A DNA stretch of 64,000 bases from Micromussa lordhowensis (taxonomy: Eukaryota > Cnidaria > Anthozoa > Scleractinia > Lobophylliidae). The first letter of the stretch is position 1. Every line of letters starts with the position of its first letter. Under the pieces are notes generated by a model. The model did no database searches, was not told the DNA's origin, and saw only the letters and a program-made list of their open reading frames with translations. Made by a program: the position numbers and the translations under genes. Positions 1 through 46,274 of the stretch are shown piece after piece. The stretch covers positions 27,169,829-27,233,828 of the forward strand of contig OZ026599.1 of assembly GCA_964020085.1 (NCBI GenBank), read 5' to 3'.

Positions 1-76
1 AATGATTATTTTGGTAACTCCACTCCATCAATTTGGCCTCATTTCTCTCTTTTTTAGCGCTTTTGTGGAGCTTTCA

Positions 77-34456
<34,380 letters not shown>

Positions 34457-34499
34457 GGCTTGCACACAGGTACCCTTGTTCACAAATTACACTATGTAG

Positions 34500-35460
34500 A
34501 AAGTAGTATTTGGACATATCTAAAACAAGTCAGATTACATCAACTATAAGTGGAAAAGGTGAAAGAGTAATGCACTCTATTTAATTACCCTAATGATTCA
34601 ACTTAGCACCACAAGCACTTTAAGCTACTTTTGGTACCTCAAGGGAGGGCGCTTATTTGAGACAGCGCGCTTATTCGGGACAGGGCACTTATTTCTTTTT
34701 TGAGAAACAACAAATTTTATTGTTTAAAACAAAACTTGAAGGAGACATCATTCATTTGAAGGAATTATCATTTATGCATTCCCATGCCTTGGACATAATA
34801 GTTGGGAAAATCAGAAGACCACCAATGTTATATGTAATGGCGCATTACGTATGTGAGCAATAGTTAAGAAAGATGAACTTCTATTAATATGCACTATGAG
34901 GGCACTGTATTGTTATATAATATTAGAATAGAGGCGCTTATTAGATTGGGGCACTTATTGAAATAGAAAGGCTATTAAAAAAAAACACATTCAAAGGGGG
35001 GGGGGGGCACTTATTCGAAAGGGTTGCTTACTGGAAGGAGGGAACAGTCTAAATTGAATCATTGCGGAACTGTAATAAATTATACTAACCACTAGAATTT
35101 GGAAACCTTTCATACATAGATATACCAATGACACTTATAAGAAAAGTGCAAAGAATTTATCGCCTGCACTATATCATGCTGCATTTCATAATCTGTCAAA
35201 TATTTTTGCTCATGCACGATTGGTCTAAACGCATCACTTGACTGAACATTCCCCAACTAAAACTGAGGAATGCCTGAGTGATATTCCCCAATATTCAAAA
35301 CCGCTCATGTTGCAAAAAATATTCGAAGGATAATTAACACAATAGCTTCTATTTGCCCCAAAAATATGCTCTCATATTTGCCCTTGGACATTATCTGTTC
35401 ATCAAAGCTCGCAGACTGTTTACTTCTGTAAATGTAAAAATGTATGTAAAGATGTAAATT
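34500..35460. other. Upstream of coding exon 1, no gene seen
   Basis: Contains a decayed tandem pattern of GCGCTTATT / GGGCACTTATT words (34650-35040), including a G11 run near 34996. No coding signal. Confidence 0.4.
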
Positions 35461-35464
35461 GTAA

Positions 35465-35717
35465 TTTTTTTGACTCATGGAGCACCATGAACAAGACAAG
35501 AACTTGTCAGAAATGCCTGTGCATTCCAGGATCGAATTGGAATTTGAAAGTGTTGGTTTTTGAGGAGAGGGGAAAACCGGAGTACCCGGAGAAAAATTTC
35601 TTGAAGCAGAGTAGAGAACCAACGAACTCAACCCCATATGATGTAGGGTCTGGGAATTGAACCCGGGACACAACGGTGGGAGGCGAGAACTCCACCACTG
35701 CACCATCCCTGCTCCTT
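35465..35717 (-). mobile_element. tRNA-derived SINE
   Basis: On the minus strand: tRNA-like head GGGATGGTGCAGTGGTGGAG (A box) with B box GGGTTCAATTCCC, then body CTCTACTCTGC and TTTTTCTCCGGGTACTCCGG. The same head-body order is widespread in cnidarian genomes as I recall it. No tRNA function. Confidence 0.75.
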
Positions 35718-35899
35718 CTCCGAACAGATTTTAATGTCCATGGACAAAATAATATCTGACAGGTGCATATTTTTGCACCAAATGGAGGCCGTTGTTCATA
35801 TTCATATACATGTTGAGGCATGGTGGCCTATTTTTTAGTGAGTTGTCCATGTTAGAGTTCTGGCAGGGTCATTTATGTTGTGTTCAAGACACATAATTC

Positions 35900-36010
35900 T
35901 CTCTCTTCGCCCGGGTGTACATGTATAAATAGGTCAATGCTCAGTGGGGTTTAACCCTGTGATGGACTAGCATCCCATCCTTGGGTGTAAATTAAAATAC
36001 TCCAGGTTAT
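35900..36010. repeat. SINE/LINE fragment
   Basis: CTGTGATGGACTAGCATCCC is a word also seen, diverged, in the SINE at 36920-37225 (GGGATGCTAGTCCATTGCAG, opposite strand). Fragment only. Confidence 0.5.
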
Positions 36011-36529
36011 TGCTTAATGATACAAAAAGCAAGTTGGGTCCCAGATTGCAGAATTTTTTCATGCTATCATGTTGCGTTTTACAAAATTTTTGCTCGGGCA
36101 TGTGCTGAAATCAATGAATGAGAAAGGGACATACGCTTTTAGGCTTTTTGTTTTTTTTTTTTCAATTTTTTTTCGCCTATCCCTTTTCTCGTTTTCTTAT
36201 CTTTTTGCAACAGTGATTGACCTTGTACTGGGCTTGCTTCCAGTTCAAAAATTTGTGGAAAAGCATCATTGATACAGGCAAATTTTACCATGGAGTAGTT
36301 TAGTGTAGTTGCAGAAAATTTTGCTCTGTGTTTTCCACTCAAATTTCTGAGCGTTTTCATGCATTGACCCGATCACTCTAATCTGGGTATCATTGGAAAG
36401 ATCTACATGTATTCCTCCTGCCAAACTTTAGTATAGATGATGCCAACTTTGGTCAAGGTGATGATGTCAAAAGTGGAACAAAGGCCAACAGTCGTCACGG
36501 CCGGTTACGGGCAACACAGGAGTCAATGG

Positions 36530-37432
36530 GTTAAACTGGGCATTTGACACCCTTCTACACGTGCAGCAGTTTGATTTCTTATCCAACGGAACAATTTTTA
36601 AAGTTGATATTTCTGAGAAAAATCCTTCTCTATCAACCTTGCGAGGCATGTGAAAATAGTAATACCGATATTGAAGGACTGTTTAGTCATGTGTGAAAGA
36701 TTTAAACAGCATATCTTGTGTTTTGAGTTGAATACCGTCAAGAATTACACTGTCCTCGAGAGGGGATTTTCAAAGCAGCTAGACATGAAAATTACTTATG
36801 CTCTGCAGCCATCTTGTTTTGAAAGAAAAAAGAAAAAGAAACAAAGAGAAGATGGGAAGATAAACATCGGAAACTATATAGTTGCAGATGTGCATACAAG
36901 TTGGAAGAAAGTAAAGTGTAGTGTAGGTAAAGGTAAAGTCTGCATACGAGCCTAGTGGCTCATCAGGCCGGAGCTTATCCCTGTTTCAGTAGCATGAAGC
37001 GACTAGGAGTATTTCTACTCCCCCCTGGATGGGATGCTAGTCCATTGCAGGGTTACCCCCAGCATCAAATTCGCCGGTACCCATTTATACACCTGGGTGG
37101 AGAGAGGCACTGTGAGAGTGAAGTGTCTTACCCAAGAACACAACACAGTGTCCCCGGCCAGGGCTCGAACCCGGAGCGCTTGCTCCAGACTAACTACTAA
37201 CCATGAGGCCACCACGCCCCACATGGCCTTCACACAACATAAACATCACAAGAATTCTCTACAAACAGAAAGGTCAAAGTGGATAATGAGATTTTCAAAA
37301 GGCACGTGAAACTCCAAGCTGACCCACGGCGAATTCGTGGCATGCATGATAGTATTACGATTTCTACTGGTTAAAAAAAATTGGTGTCAATCAAGACCAC
37401 ACAAGCGCTTTATCGTGACAATGACCCTTTAA
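36530..37432. mobile_element. Kolobok/piggyBac-like non-autonomous element, copy 2, with nested SINE
   Basis: TTAA-bounded with ends resembling copy 1 (GGGCATTTGACACCC / GTGACAATGACCCTTTAA). Interior AGCAGTTTGATTTCTTATCC is shared with 17170. Interrupted at ~36920-37225 by a SINE. Confidence 0.7.
36920..37225 (-). mobile_element. tRNA-derived SINE nested in the TTAA element
   Basis: Minus strand: GGTGGCCTCATGGTTAGTAG (A box), CGGGTTCGAGCCCTGG (B box), conserved body CACCCAGGTGTATAAATGGG, tail with TTTACC repeats. It splits sequence that is continuous in copy 1 at 17131-17732. Confidence 0.8.
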
Positions 37433-37488
37433 CCTTATGTACTGGTGTAGGTACCAGCATTATGGGTGATACCTTAAACTTTGAATCA

Positions 37489-37584
37489 CTTCAGAATACC
37501 CAGCCACTTCATTTACATGTATCAGGTCCAATACATACAATTCTTATTCAATAAGATGCAAATGAGTGGCCGGGTATTCTGAAG
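37489..37584. mobile_element. Palindromic MITE
   Basis: CTTCAGAATACCCAGCCACT mirrored by AGTGGCCGGGTATTCTGAAG; about 96 bp. Confidence 0.8.
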
Positions 37585-38008
37585 TTTAGCCGAAACCCAC
37601 ACTGGAAATCATTCAAAGATGAAGTGTTAGCTTACATGGATTTTCAGATAAGATGAGCTAATTTCGAATAGCAGTCTCAGTTGGAATTTCCATGACGATT
37701 TACATAACGAAACGTAACGTTCGTTACCAGCTAACGTCGGATGACCTTTCTACGTGGACTCTGTGCTATTTTGCATACATTATTAAAGTGTTGCTTTACG
37801 TATTACGACAGCGGCCAACTACGGCAGAAAGTAAGTATTAGGTAGAGTACGTTTGAAGGCTTCCCTCTGCCATACGGCTCAGCGTAGCTTAGCGGCGACA
37901 CATTTACCTAGCGATCGACGGCCACATCTCATGAATTGAATTGAAAATCGCCACAACGCTGGAACATTACGCACTTAAAATAACAAAGAAAAACTAAACA
38001 TCACTTAC

Positions 38009-38100
38009 CAAGTCTTGCCTGTTGGCAGGAATCGTAAAAGATAATTCAAACGGATGCTGTGACCATCAAAGAGTGAGGAAATCGATATCATTTGCAATTT
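38009..38100 (-). promoter_or_regulatory. Possible 5' untranslated first exon of the ABCC gene
   Basis: On the minus strand a near-consensus donor CTTG|GTAAGTGA sits at 38009/38008, upstream of the coding start, and no coding exon ends here. Plausible acceptors (for example TTGTTTTAG near 34524) lie just upstream of the ATG at 34456. The exon's 5' limit cannot be seen. The short upstream reading frame in it stops quickly. Transcript data would decide. Confidence 0.3.
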
Positions 38101-38611
38101 TGCTTCCTGTGCAGTTTTATGTTTCAAAAGCCTCTTCAGGCAGTTAAATTGTATTATCTGTATCAGCTAAATTATGCTGTATCAGCGTTCTTCAATATTT
38201 GCAGCTGTATTGTCAGAGGACGTCTTCTTTTTTCTTGTGGTTTTTTTTTTTTCTTTTCTTTTTGGTGGAAAACAAAAACATCGATCGCTGGCTGTTCAAT
38301 GGTAACCAAGCCTTTTCGTGCGTGGGATTTTTAGTACTCGCGCGCTCGCGTGACACGAGTAACACTTCTGTAGTTCATTTCAAAGCGGATGATATTATTT
38401 CATTTTCTTTTGTTTTGTTTTTTTCGTTTATGCGCCTCATTCCGAGATTCTATCTTTGCCATTTTTGGTTTCCAAACATTTCTCAAAGTAGGCTTTGGGC
38501 TTTTGTAACGATACGATTATATTCATAAAAATAAAAAAAAGCGGGTGTATTAGAATAGCAAGCCTCAGTGAAACAAAACAAATAAAAATTTTAGAAGTTA
38601 CAAGCTTGCCG

Positions 38612-38830
38612 CTAGCCGCTTTTGTTCTCGTTATAGCGAAAGTTTTCCATTAATGCCTGTGTAATCGAACCCGATGCGTTTTTTTTTTTAAAGAAGCATT
38701 GTCAGAAAGGAGAATAAGATTGTTGTGAGAGCTATAGGAATGTCTTTCTGAATAAAACCTTCAAAGGGAAAACTATATGTGACTTTGTTGGAAAATACTG
38801 TTTAGGGGAGGCAAATGTTTTCTTCATACC
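38612..38830 (+). repeat. 5' LTR of the BEL/Pao element (truncated)
   Basis: Shares GTTATAGCGAAAGTTTTCCA and AATGCCTGTGTAATCGAACC with 46337-46460 and TAGGAATGTCTTTCTGAATA with the 3' LTR. It lacks the first ~60 bp and an internal ~80-bp block present in the 3' copy. Confidence 0.8.
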
Positions 38831-38917
38831 TGGCACCTGGGACGGTCTGTTCTGATTTAAGGCAGTAAGGACCAAACTATTGTGAATATATTTTTGACCT
38901 CTGAATTCTTCGTCGAG

Positions 38918-40222
38918 ATGGAAGCCACGTCGGCAAACTTGACCATCAAGGTTACACAACTCGAGACGACAATGGCAAAGACGAACACCGTTTTGCAAAC
39001 AGCGAAATTCGAAGCAATCGAAAGACAGTATGCGACCCTGAAATCCATTACGGCGGACGTTGAACGAATGCGGATCGAGGTGGAGGCGAAGAAATTAGCG
39101 GACAAAGAAGAAATGACCGAGATCCAAGAGTGGAACGCCGCCCTGGACGCTAAAATTAGAAAAGGCAGACGACGAGGTTCGCAGCGTACGTGAATGGTTG
39201 GATGAAAGGAAGAAGCAAGCTGACGTCCATGCCCAAGAAGAAAAACTCCAGTTTGAGAAAACGTTGCACAAGACGAAACTAGACCTGCAAAGCCAGCTTC
39301 AAGCGGCGCAGATCGAGGGCAGCCAACAACCACTCCACCCCCAAACGCCCAGTGACGGTCAAGCCAAGCTCCCCAAACTGGTGATCACAAAATTTGACGG
39401 CACCTTCATGGACTGGCCGCGATTTTTGGGACAGTCAACTGAAACCATCGATAAAACAAGCGTAGCAACGTAAACAATCACGAAATTTTCGTACCTAAGG
39501 GAGCTACTCGATCCCAAAGTAAAAAGGACTACAGAAGCTCCGCCTTTCACTGTTGAGGGGTACAACCGCGCGAAGAGTATTTTAAGGGAAAAATTCGGCA
39601 AGGATTCCGAAATAATCAAAGCCTACACCAGTGAAATACTAGGCCTCCCTACAATAACCGGTGCGAATCCTAACAAGATAAGCGGGTTCAGTGAGAACTG
39701 ATTGACCTATTGTGTTCAAGCATTACAAACATTGAACAAGTTGGAGCAAGTGAACAAATGGTATCCGTGGGGACCTCGTGTGAACAGACCCGGATTGGGA
39801 GACGTGGCATTTCGCGAAACTCAGCGAGGCCATTCGTTTTTTGGTTAAGAAGAAACCCAGCTGATGTTAAATCAAGTGAGAGAGATTTCAATGAAACCCG
39901 AATTCCGAAGTGGGATCGCTCCAACAAGCTCTACCATGCGCGTGGACTAGAATTTAATCCCAAAGAGTGCGTCTACTGTGGAAATGTAGGTCATAAACCA
40001 TCTGACTGCCAGAAGATTACGAAGGTAGACGAAAGAAAAGCAACACTGGCTAGGAAGAATTTGTGTTTTAATTGCGCCACACCTAATCATCGTGCTGCGG
40101 AATGTTACAGCAAAGCCACATTGCAAGAAATGTCATCACACGTCATTTTGCGACCGCAAGCAAACACTCCAAGTTGGAACTGACGATAAGAAAACACTGA
40201 TGACAGCAAACGGAAGTAACGA
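38918..40222 (+). pseudogene. BEL/Pao gag region
   Basis: Coiled-coil-like start, then a segment like the Pao retrotransposon gag domain (PKLVITKFDGTFMDWPRF), and two CCHC zinc knuckles (CVYCGNVGHKPSDC near 39970, CFNCATPNHRAAEC near 40070). Several frame changes (near 39190, 39470, 39700, 39850) break it. It packaged element RNA in life. Confidence 0.85.
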
Positions 40223-40835
40223 ATGAATATTGCCGATAATCCCAATCAAAGTTGAAGGAATAATTTGCCGTGCGTTCATCGACACTGGGGCCGGCAGTTC
40301 GTATGCTTCAGGAAAGTTAATAGATCTTCTGAAGAAGAAACCGTGTGAAACCAAAACGAAACGAGTGGACATGCTGATGAGTTCCCAAGTAACGAAGCTG
40401 GAAGTGTACGACACAATGATCGAATCACTGGACGGGAATTTCAGCATGAGTCTTAATAAGGTTCACAAGGGAGAACTGTTAACTGTTGACAACCCGAAAT
40501 ATCAGCAGTTAATTGATAACTACAGTCATTTGAAAGGAATCAAGCTTGATTACTTCGACACAAAGAACAACTACCGGTGCACGTGGTACTTGGGAGCGGG
40601 GAATACGCTCGAATCAAAACTGACACAAAACCGCTCATTGGCAAAGATAGAGATCCCGTTGCTGAGAAAACTAAACTGGGGTGGTTCGTACTGTCACCAG
40701 GGCAAGAATTTAACCACAATCGCATGATGTTGACACAGACAAGCCAAACTGATTATGAAGAACTTTGTCGTCTCGACGTGCTTGGATTAGCCGATTCTAG
40801 CCCAACTGGCGGTTTACAGCGAGTTTAAAGAACAA
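40223..40835 (+). pseudogene. BEL/Pao aspartic protease region
   Basis: The motif CRAFIDTGAGSSYA carries the catalytic DTG near 40280. Followed after a frame change by LGSGEYARI and EKTKLGWFVLSPG, typical of the Pao protease-to-RT region. Broken by shifts near 40570. Confidence 0.8.
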
Positions 40836-41830
40836 CTAGTGAGAGCTGAGGAAGGATGGTACGAGACAGGCTTACCATGGAGAGGAAATCACCCCCCTCT
40901 GCCTTCTAACAAGCAAGGAAGTCTTCACCGTCTAAACAGTCTGAAAAAGAAACTTGAACACCTCGGTTTAACAGCTGAATATGACCAAATCATCAGAGGA
41001 CAGCAGGATCAAGGAATTATTGAAGACTGCCCTCCGGAACCTACAGGATCCGAGTTCTACATTCCTCACAAACAGAAGCAGCGAGCACTACGCTACGAGT
41101 GGTCTACGACGCTTCAGCTAGGGCCTACTCAGACGCCCCATCCTTGAACGAATGTCTGTATCCAGGCCCCGCGCTACAGAATAAGTTATGGGACGTCTTG
41201 GTTCGGCAACGATTTTACCCCGTAGCAATCTTCGGTGACATCCAGAAAGCCTTTCTGCAGATTCGAATTAAAGAAAAAGAGCGTGACGCTCTATGTTTTC
41301 ATTGGCGAGTAAACGCACACTCTAATTTAAAGATTTACAGGTTCACGCGTGCTTTATTTGGATTGACTGGCTCGCCCTTTCTCCTAGGGGGAGTTATAGA
41401 ACAACATCTGCACTTGTGGGAGAACAAATTGCCAGAAGTTGTTGCTGCACTGCGCAAAAGCCTGTAGGTGGACGATCTTCTGAATGGTGGCCAGACTGTC
41501 CGACAAGCCCGAGAACGTAAGAGCACCGCTATTGAGATATTTAACGACGCAAAGTTTGTACTACACAAGTGGAACTCCAACGTGACCGAATTGGAAGACC
41601 CACCTGATCAAGAAGATAGGGACAGCGAACTATCATACGCCAAGCAGCAGTTAGGTGCACAGCCAAACGAATCCAAGGTTCTTGGATTAGTATGGGATAA
41701 GCGATTGGATACACTATCCGTGACCTTCCCTCAGAACGATACCCCATCAACCAAGAGAGAAGTGTTAAGAAGCCTAGCTAAAGTGTATGACCCACTGGCA
41801 TGGGGTTGGATACACCACTTACTTTACAAA
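40836..41830 (+). pseudogene. BEL/Pao reverse transcriptase region
   Basis: Motifs: VVYDASARAYSDAPSLNECL, AIFGDIQKAFLQIRIKEKER, RALFGLTGSPFLLGGVIEQH, then a TAG stop at 41466-41468 exactly where the active-site tyrosine of the VDD motif is expected, followed by VDDLL. Further text (FVLHKWNSN, KVLGLVWD) is typical of Pao RT. Nonfunctional. Confidence 0.88.
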
Positions 41831-41879
41831 GCAAGTTGATTATCGTGAGATCTGTGACCAGAAGCTTCCTTGGGACCCT

Positions 41880-42690
41880 GAGCTAACCAGACAGCTTGCC
41901 GAGAAGGTAAAAAGCTGGGGGCAAACTCTACCGACTGGTGTGACGGTTCCACGAGCGGTGATTGAGAACAGAGAACCAATACTTGATTTGGAGTTGCACG
42001 CGTTCGGTGATGCAAGCACACAAGGAGTGGGGACAGCTGTTTATGTCGTGGTGCGGCAACCAAGCGGAACTACGCGACGTCTGGTAGCAGCCAATGGCTG
42101 GTTCGCTAACATCAATGTGCAGACGCTACTGAGCTGCTGTGCTACTGAGCTGCTTTAGTATTAGTTAGTTATTATGGTTATAAATTTTTTAGAATTTATA
42201 TTTTTAGTATTTATAGCATATATTACATAATTTTTTACAATTTGCATTTATACAATTATATTGTAATTTCATGCAATTCAGCCTTAGAGGCTGCTATATG
42301 AATCTTTAATAAACCTATACCTATACCTATACCGCTAAACAGGGACTTACTGTGCCTCGCCTGGAACTAATCGCCGCACACATGGCTACGAACCTTGTGG
42401 TAAACTAGAAAACACATTGAACGACCTATTCAATCCAAGAGTCTACGCCTGGTTGGACAGTACAGTTGCGTTACACTGGATCCTTGGCAACGGACAATAC
42501 AAGCAGTTTGTCACCAACCGAGTTGAAAAAATTCGTCAACACCCGGAGATTGAATGGAGATATGTACCAACACATGACAACCCAGCTGACGTGGCGAGTA
42601 GGGGAGGAGGAACTACTAATCTGTGGTGGAACGGTCCCGAATGGCTTACCAACAAGGAAAATTGGCCCCCAACCCGGTGACTTCCGCGTC
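41880..42690 (+). pseudogene. BEL/Pao RNase H region, interrupted
   Basis: LHAFGDASTQGVGTAVYVVV before the interruption at ~42098 and VYAWLDSTVALHWILG with YVPTHDNPADVASRG after it. These are the Pao RNase H motifs with their Asp residues. Confidence 0.8.
42098..42333 (+). mobile_element. Short LINE/SINE 3' tail inside RNase H region
   Basis: AT-rich 235-bp segment ending in AATAAA and a CCTATA tandem tail (42310-42333), with no BEL-type coding sense. It interrupts RNase H motifs that lie on both sides. Exact left border and target duplication not clear. Confidence 0.6.
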
Positions 42691-42869
42691 AGTAACCTCA
42701 GAGGAAGAAGCGAAAGTGATCCGGGAAGTGCTTAACGTTTGCCAAACTGAGGAATCTACTGACCTCATGGACCAGCTTCTGGAGAAGCATGATTTGCGCC
42801 GCGCCTCGCTGGTGGAGACCTGGGCCACGAGATTTATACGGAACTGCAGAAGAAGACAGAAGCTATCGG

Positions 42870-43502
42870 GTCCCCTTACGACGACTGAGATCGATGGCGT
42901 GAAACGAAGATGGATTCTACTTGTACAGCACCGAGATCAACTAAAGCCTCACTTCGAGCAGACTCAGAAGGCACTTAACCTGCAGACCAATGTCAGTGGC
43001 ATCCTTGAATGCCATGGAAGAATTCAAGGGAAATACCCTATCTACCTGCCAACAAGAGCGGTTGGTGCAGAAAGTACATTGCGAAACCCTCCACGGTGGT
43101 CTCGGTTTAACCATGGCAGCAGTACGAGAGCGGTACTGGGTCCCTAAACTATCAAAACAGTCGTATTTTTTGCGAACGCGAGCGACGGTCAATATTCAAA
43201 CGAAAGGTCTGGAGCGAGTCTAAAACGCTTCATAGCCCGCCGAGGCAGACCGAGAGTTATCTACTCTGACAATGGTGGTACTTTCGTGAAAACCAACAAG
43301 TGGCCTGCCCAGTTACGCAAGGACGAACGCCTTCAAGATCACCTTGACGAATACGAAATCATCTGGAGGTTCAATCTGAGCCGCGCCCCGTGGTGGGGTG
43401 GTAAGTTCGAACAGTTGATTGGGGTGGTAAAGGGAGCTATGTAGAAGGTCATTGGGGGAGGAGTACTAACCTGGGAAGAACTTAGTGAGGTGCTCCTCGA
43501 CG
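42870..43502 (+). pseudogene. BEL/Pao integrase region (deleted)
   Basis: Integrase N-terminal zinc-binding-like text (LVQKVHCETLHGG, VRERYWVPKL), then after ~43190 a jump to VIYSDNGGTF (second catalytic Asp) and WWGGKFEQLIG (Glu). Most of the core between, including the first Asp, is missing, so an internal deletion occurred. Confidence 0.75.
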
Positions 43503-45563
43503 TAGTCTCCTCCGCAGCCGTTATTAGGGTCGTCACGCAACGCTTCTCCTCCACTAACGGCTGCTTAAACCAGAACCCCATTTGTTTCCCTTTGTTTTGA
43601 GTTCACGTGAAAATTACAGAATGCACAAATCACGCGTTGCCTATTGTTAGCTCTGAAACCAATCACGTATCAGTAGTTTGTCAATGACGTCAGTTCCCGC
43701 GTAAATTCATCGCCTCCTTCGCGAGATGTTGCCAGACATCCCAGAGATTTCCTATGGATCTAAGTCCAAAAAAAGTAGTCAAAAGTAGTTCTAGATGTGT
43801 CATTTGTTCGTCGGCTTCCCTCAAGAATAACAAAATCTTCATTTTCGGAAAGAGCTCACTCGACATTGCTGAAGTCATCCGATCCTCGCTATCGGTGGAC
43901 GTTCAAAAAACAGCAAACTGTTCGTCTGTATAGATAAATGCTACCAGCGTTTGATAAAATTTAATCGAGCATCGAGCAAATTGAAGGAGCTAAAGAAAAT
44001 AAATCGAAGAAGTCTTCAAGGCAAGAGAAAATGGTTTTCGATTTATTTTTATATTCCGTGACAGTGCAAGCCAAGAATTACATCCAGATGAGAATGCCGA
44101 CAGAGGTATCAAAAATACATCAACTTCATCACCTCGAGGAAAAGCATCCAAATGCGATTTGCCGATACCACTTTGTACTTCTTCTGTCATCCACGAAGAT
44201 TCGGATGCGTTGGGAACACCAATTTCTGCTGACAGAACGCCGCTGGGTTCCTGCTTATCACCGATTCAAAGTCATCCCTTTGGTTTGGTTTTACGCGCTT
44301 TTCCAAATGCACAACTGAACGGAAGTTCTCCCCTTCCAATGTTGACATCGACGCCGGAAGTTTGGTGGTGTGGTTAAACGCAAGTGGAAGCGCTTGATCA
44401 CAGGCAGCCCAAGCTCTCTTTATGAACCACACAAGGTACACAATTGGTGGTTTTCACGTCACGCAAGTAAGCTAAATTATCACGCAAGTGAAAAATAAAA
44501 TCGCTTACCATTCAATAAATTGAGTCAAGAAATTGAAATATCGTAGAAGGGTAATAAATAAACAACGTGTCAAAGTTTCGGGAATGTGTGATATTCCGAC
44601 CTCGAGTTATTCGGCAAAAGGTATCACTGAAACTTAGAGGGTTTAGTATGGAGACGCCATGTTGGAGCCCGTCTGAGGGACTCCAACATGGCGGCCGGAA
44701 ACCAGTGTAAACATCTGGAGTCTACTTTGGCTCTCCCACAACGTTTATTCTCTCTGTTAAACTAGAAAGCATTCGCATAGGCACTTCTCTCAACATATTG
44801 GTTACTCAGAACTCGAAAACGTAAGGTGAATCGATATTTTGGTGCACGTAACATGTTACCCAGAAACAATGCCGATGTCACGCATTGTGAAAAAACCGTG
44901 TTCTATTTTCAAAACAAAGCAGTCTACCGAGCTGAAGACAGGCCAGCAGATATTCGTTTAAAAATGCCTTTTACCCCATAAAGGTAAAAACTTAAAATTT
45001 TTAATTTTAGTTTAATTTTAGTTTTTTTTCTGACGTCACGTGAAAACCAAGAATATGGCGTCGAATTATAAGGGTTTGTATGGGATTTTCTTCAAGATAC
45101 CCACGAAGGGAGTGAAAAGTGAAAATATTCAATAAAAATGGCTAACCTCCTTCCATGCGTGTGTTGTTTGCTGCTGGGGTCGTTATTTTACCGATTTAAC
45201 TTGATTTAAGCGATTTTTTTTGAATCCTGGTTTTCTCTCCATAAAGAGGAGACAAGTATCCTTGATTTGAGATTTTGCAAAGCCGGTAGGCAGGTTCACA
45301 AAAACCTCTTTGTTATTTGAAACTATTTTTTCAATTGCCAACTTCTATTGATAATTTAAAGTGGGGATTTTGAACTTGGAAGACACCAAAATAACGGCTT
45401 CTTCGAGCGACATCACCATCAGTATCCGATAGAACACGAGTTTTCATTGGACAATTAGTCTTGGCGCGACCGCCTCAGGAATATGTGAGGGATGTTGTGA
45501 TCGGCTAATACGCGGAGGAGAAGCGTTGCGTGACGACCCTTATAACGGCTGCGGAGGAGACTA
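43503..45563. mobile_element. Mutator-like non-autonomous DNA transposon
   Basis: ~50-bp terminal inverted repeats starting TAGTCTCCTCCGCAGCCG with one mismatch, flanked by a 9-bp duplication (43494-43502 and 45564-45572) with one mismatch. Long ends and a 9-bp duplication fit Mutator-like elements. BEL integrase coding sense resumes after it. Interior holds a possible zinc-binding fragment (RCVICSS and CYQRLIKFNRASSKL, near 43790-43970) but no complete transposase, plus a diverged copy of the GCCATGTTGG repeat. Confidence 0.8.
44640..45055 (+). repeat. Interspersed repeat (GCCATGTTGG family), diverged copy
   Basis: GCCATGTTGGAGCCCGTC hairpin with CTCCAACATGGCGGCCGG and the trailing CTGACGTCACGTGAAAAC found in copies at 21230 and 47925. 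Confidence 0.65.
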
Positions 45564-45572
45564 TTCTCGACG

Positions 45573-46112
45573 TGGAGAGACAGATTATATAATCGGCGGC
45601 CGTTGAGTTACGTGGGGGACGATGTGGAACTGCCTGTCCTTACGCCGTCAAGTTTCCTGTTCCAGCGGACCAACCAAGAAACATGGCGAATCGAAGATCC
45701 AGATCTCAGAAAACGTTTGAAGTACTTAAAGAACTGCAAAGACAACCTTTGGAAACAACGGAAAAGAGAGTGCTTGGTTGCCCTGAGGGTGCGCCACAAC
45801 TTAGCACACACAGTGTCTAAATTCCAACCACAAGTCGGAGATGTGGCCATCATAAAAACGGATAACAAGAACCGCGGCACCTGGCCGCTAGCCGTAGTGA
45901 GTGCGACCTACCCCGGTAAAGACGGTATCATCCGAACTGTGGAACTGAAGACCACGCATAGTAGACTGGAGTGACCTGTTCAGCATTTATACCCCCTTGA
46001 GATAACTTGCGACAAGAACACAGTTGCCTTATCACCGAGAGAAGTGCCTTCTGTGCAGCTGGACCCTAGCGCAGCAGCGTTCAGACTCTGATTCAGACCA
46101 CGACGAGATGCT
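45573..46112 (+). pseudogene. BEL/Pao integrase C-terminal domain
   Basis: LSYVGDDVELPVLTPSSFLF, WKQRKRECLVALRVRHN, and PQVGDVAIIKTDNKNRGTWP with DGIIRTVELKT. This is the BEL/Pao C-terminal domain (DUF5641 type). A stop follows at ~45972. Confidence 0.85.
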
Positions 46113-46274
46113 GCAGTCGTGGCTAGAGCCAGGAATTCAGGAACTTAACGAACTTGACCAAGACATATAGACATTGTTTGATAAATTTACTTTTTGTTTT
46201 CTATTTCTTTGTGTTTTCGCTAGCTTAGAACTTGATGATGTGTTTTTCTCCTCCAGAGACAAACAGGGGGAGTG

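Noticed and set aside
35305..35821. Minus-strand frames of 104 and 133 codons
   Set aside because: They are translations of a tRNA-derived SINE.
36955..37309. Frames around 37 kb as genes
   Set aside because: They translate the SINE nested in the TTAA element.
44031..44441. Genes within the Mutator-like element
   Set aside because: Short overlapping frames with internal stops; only a possible zinc-binding fragment is left.
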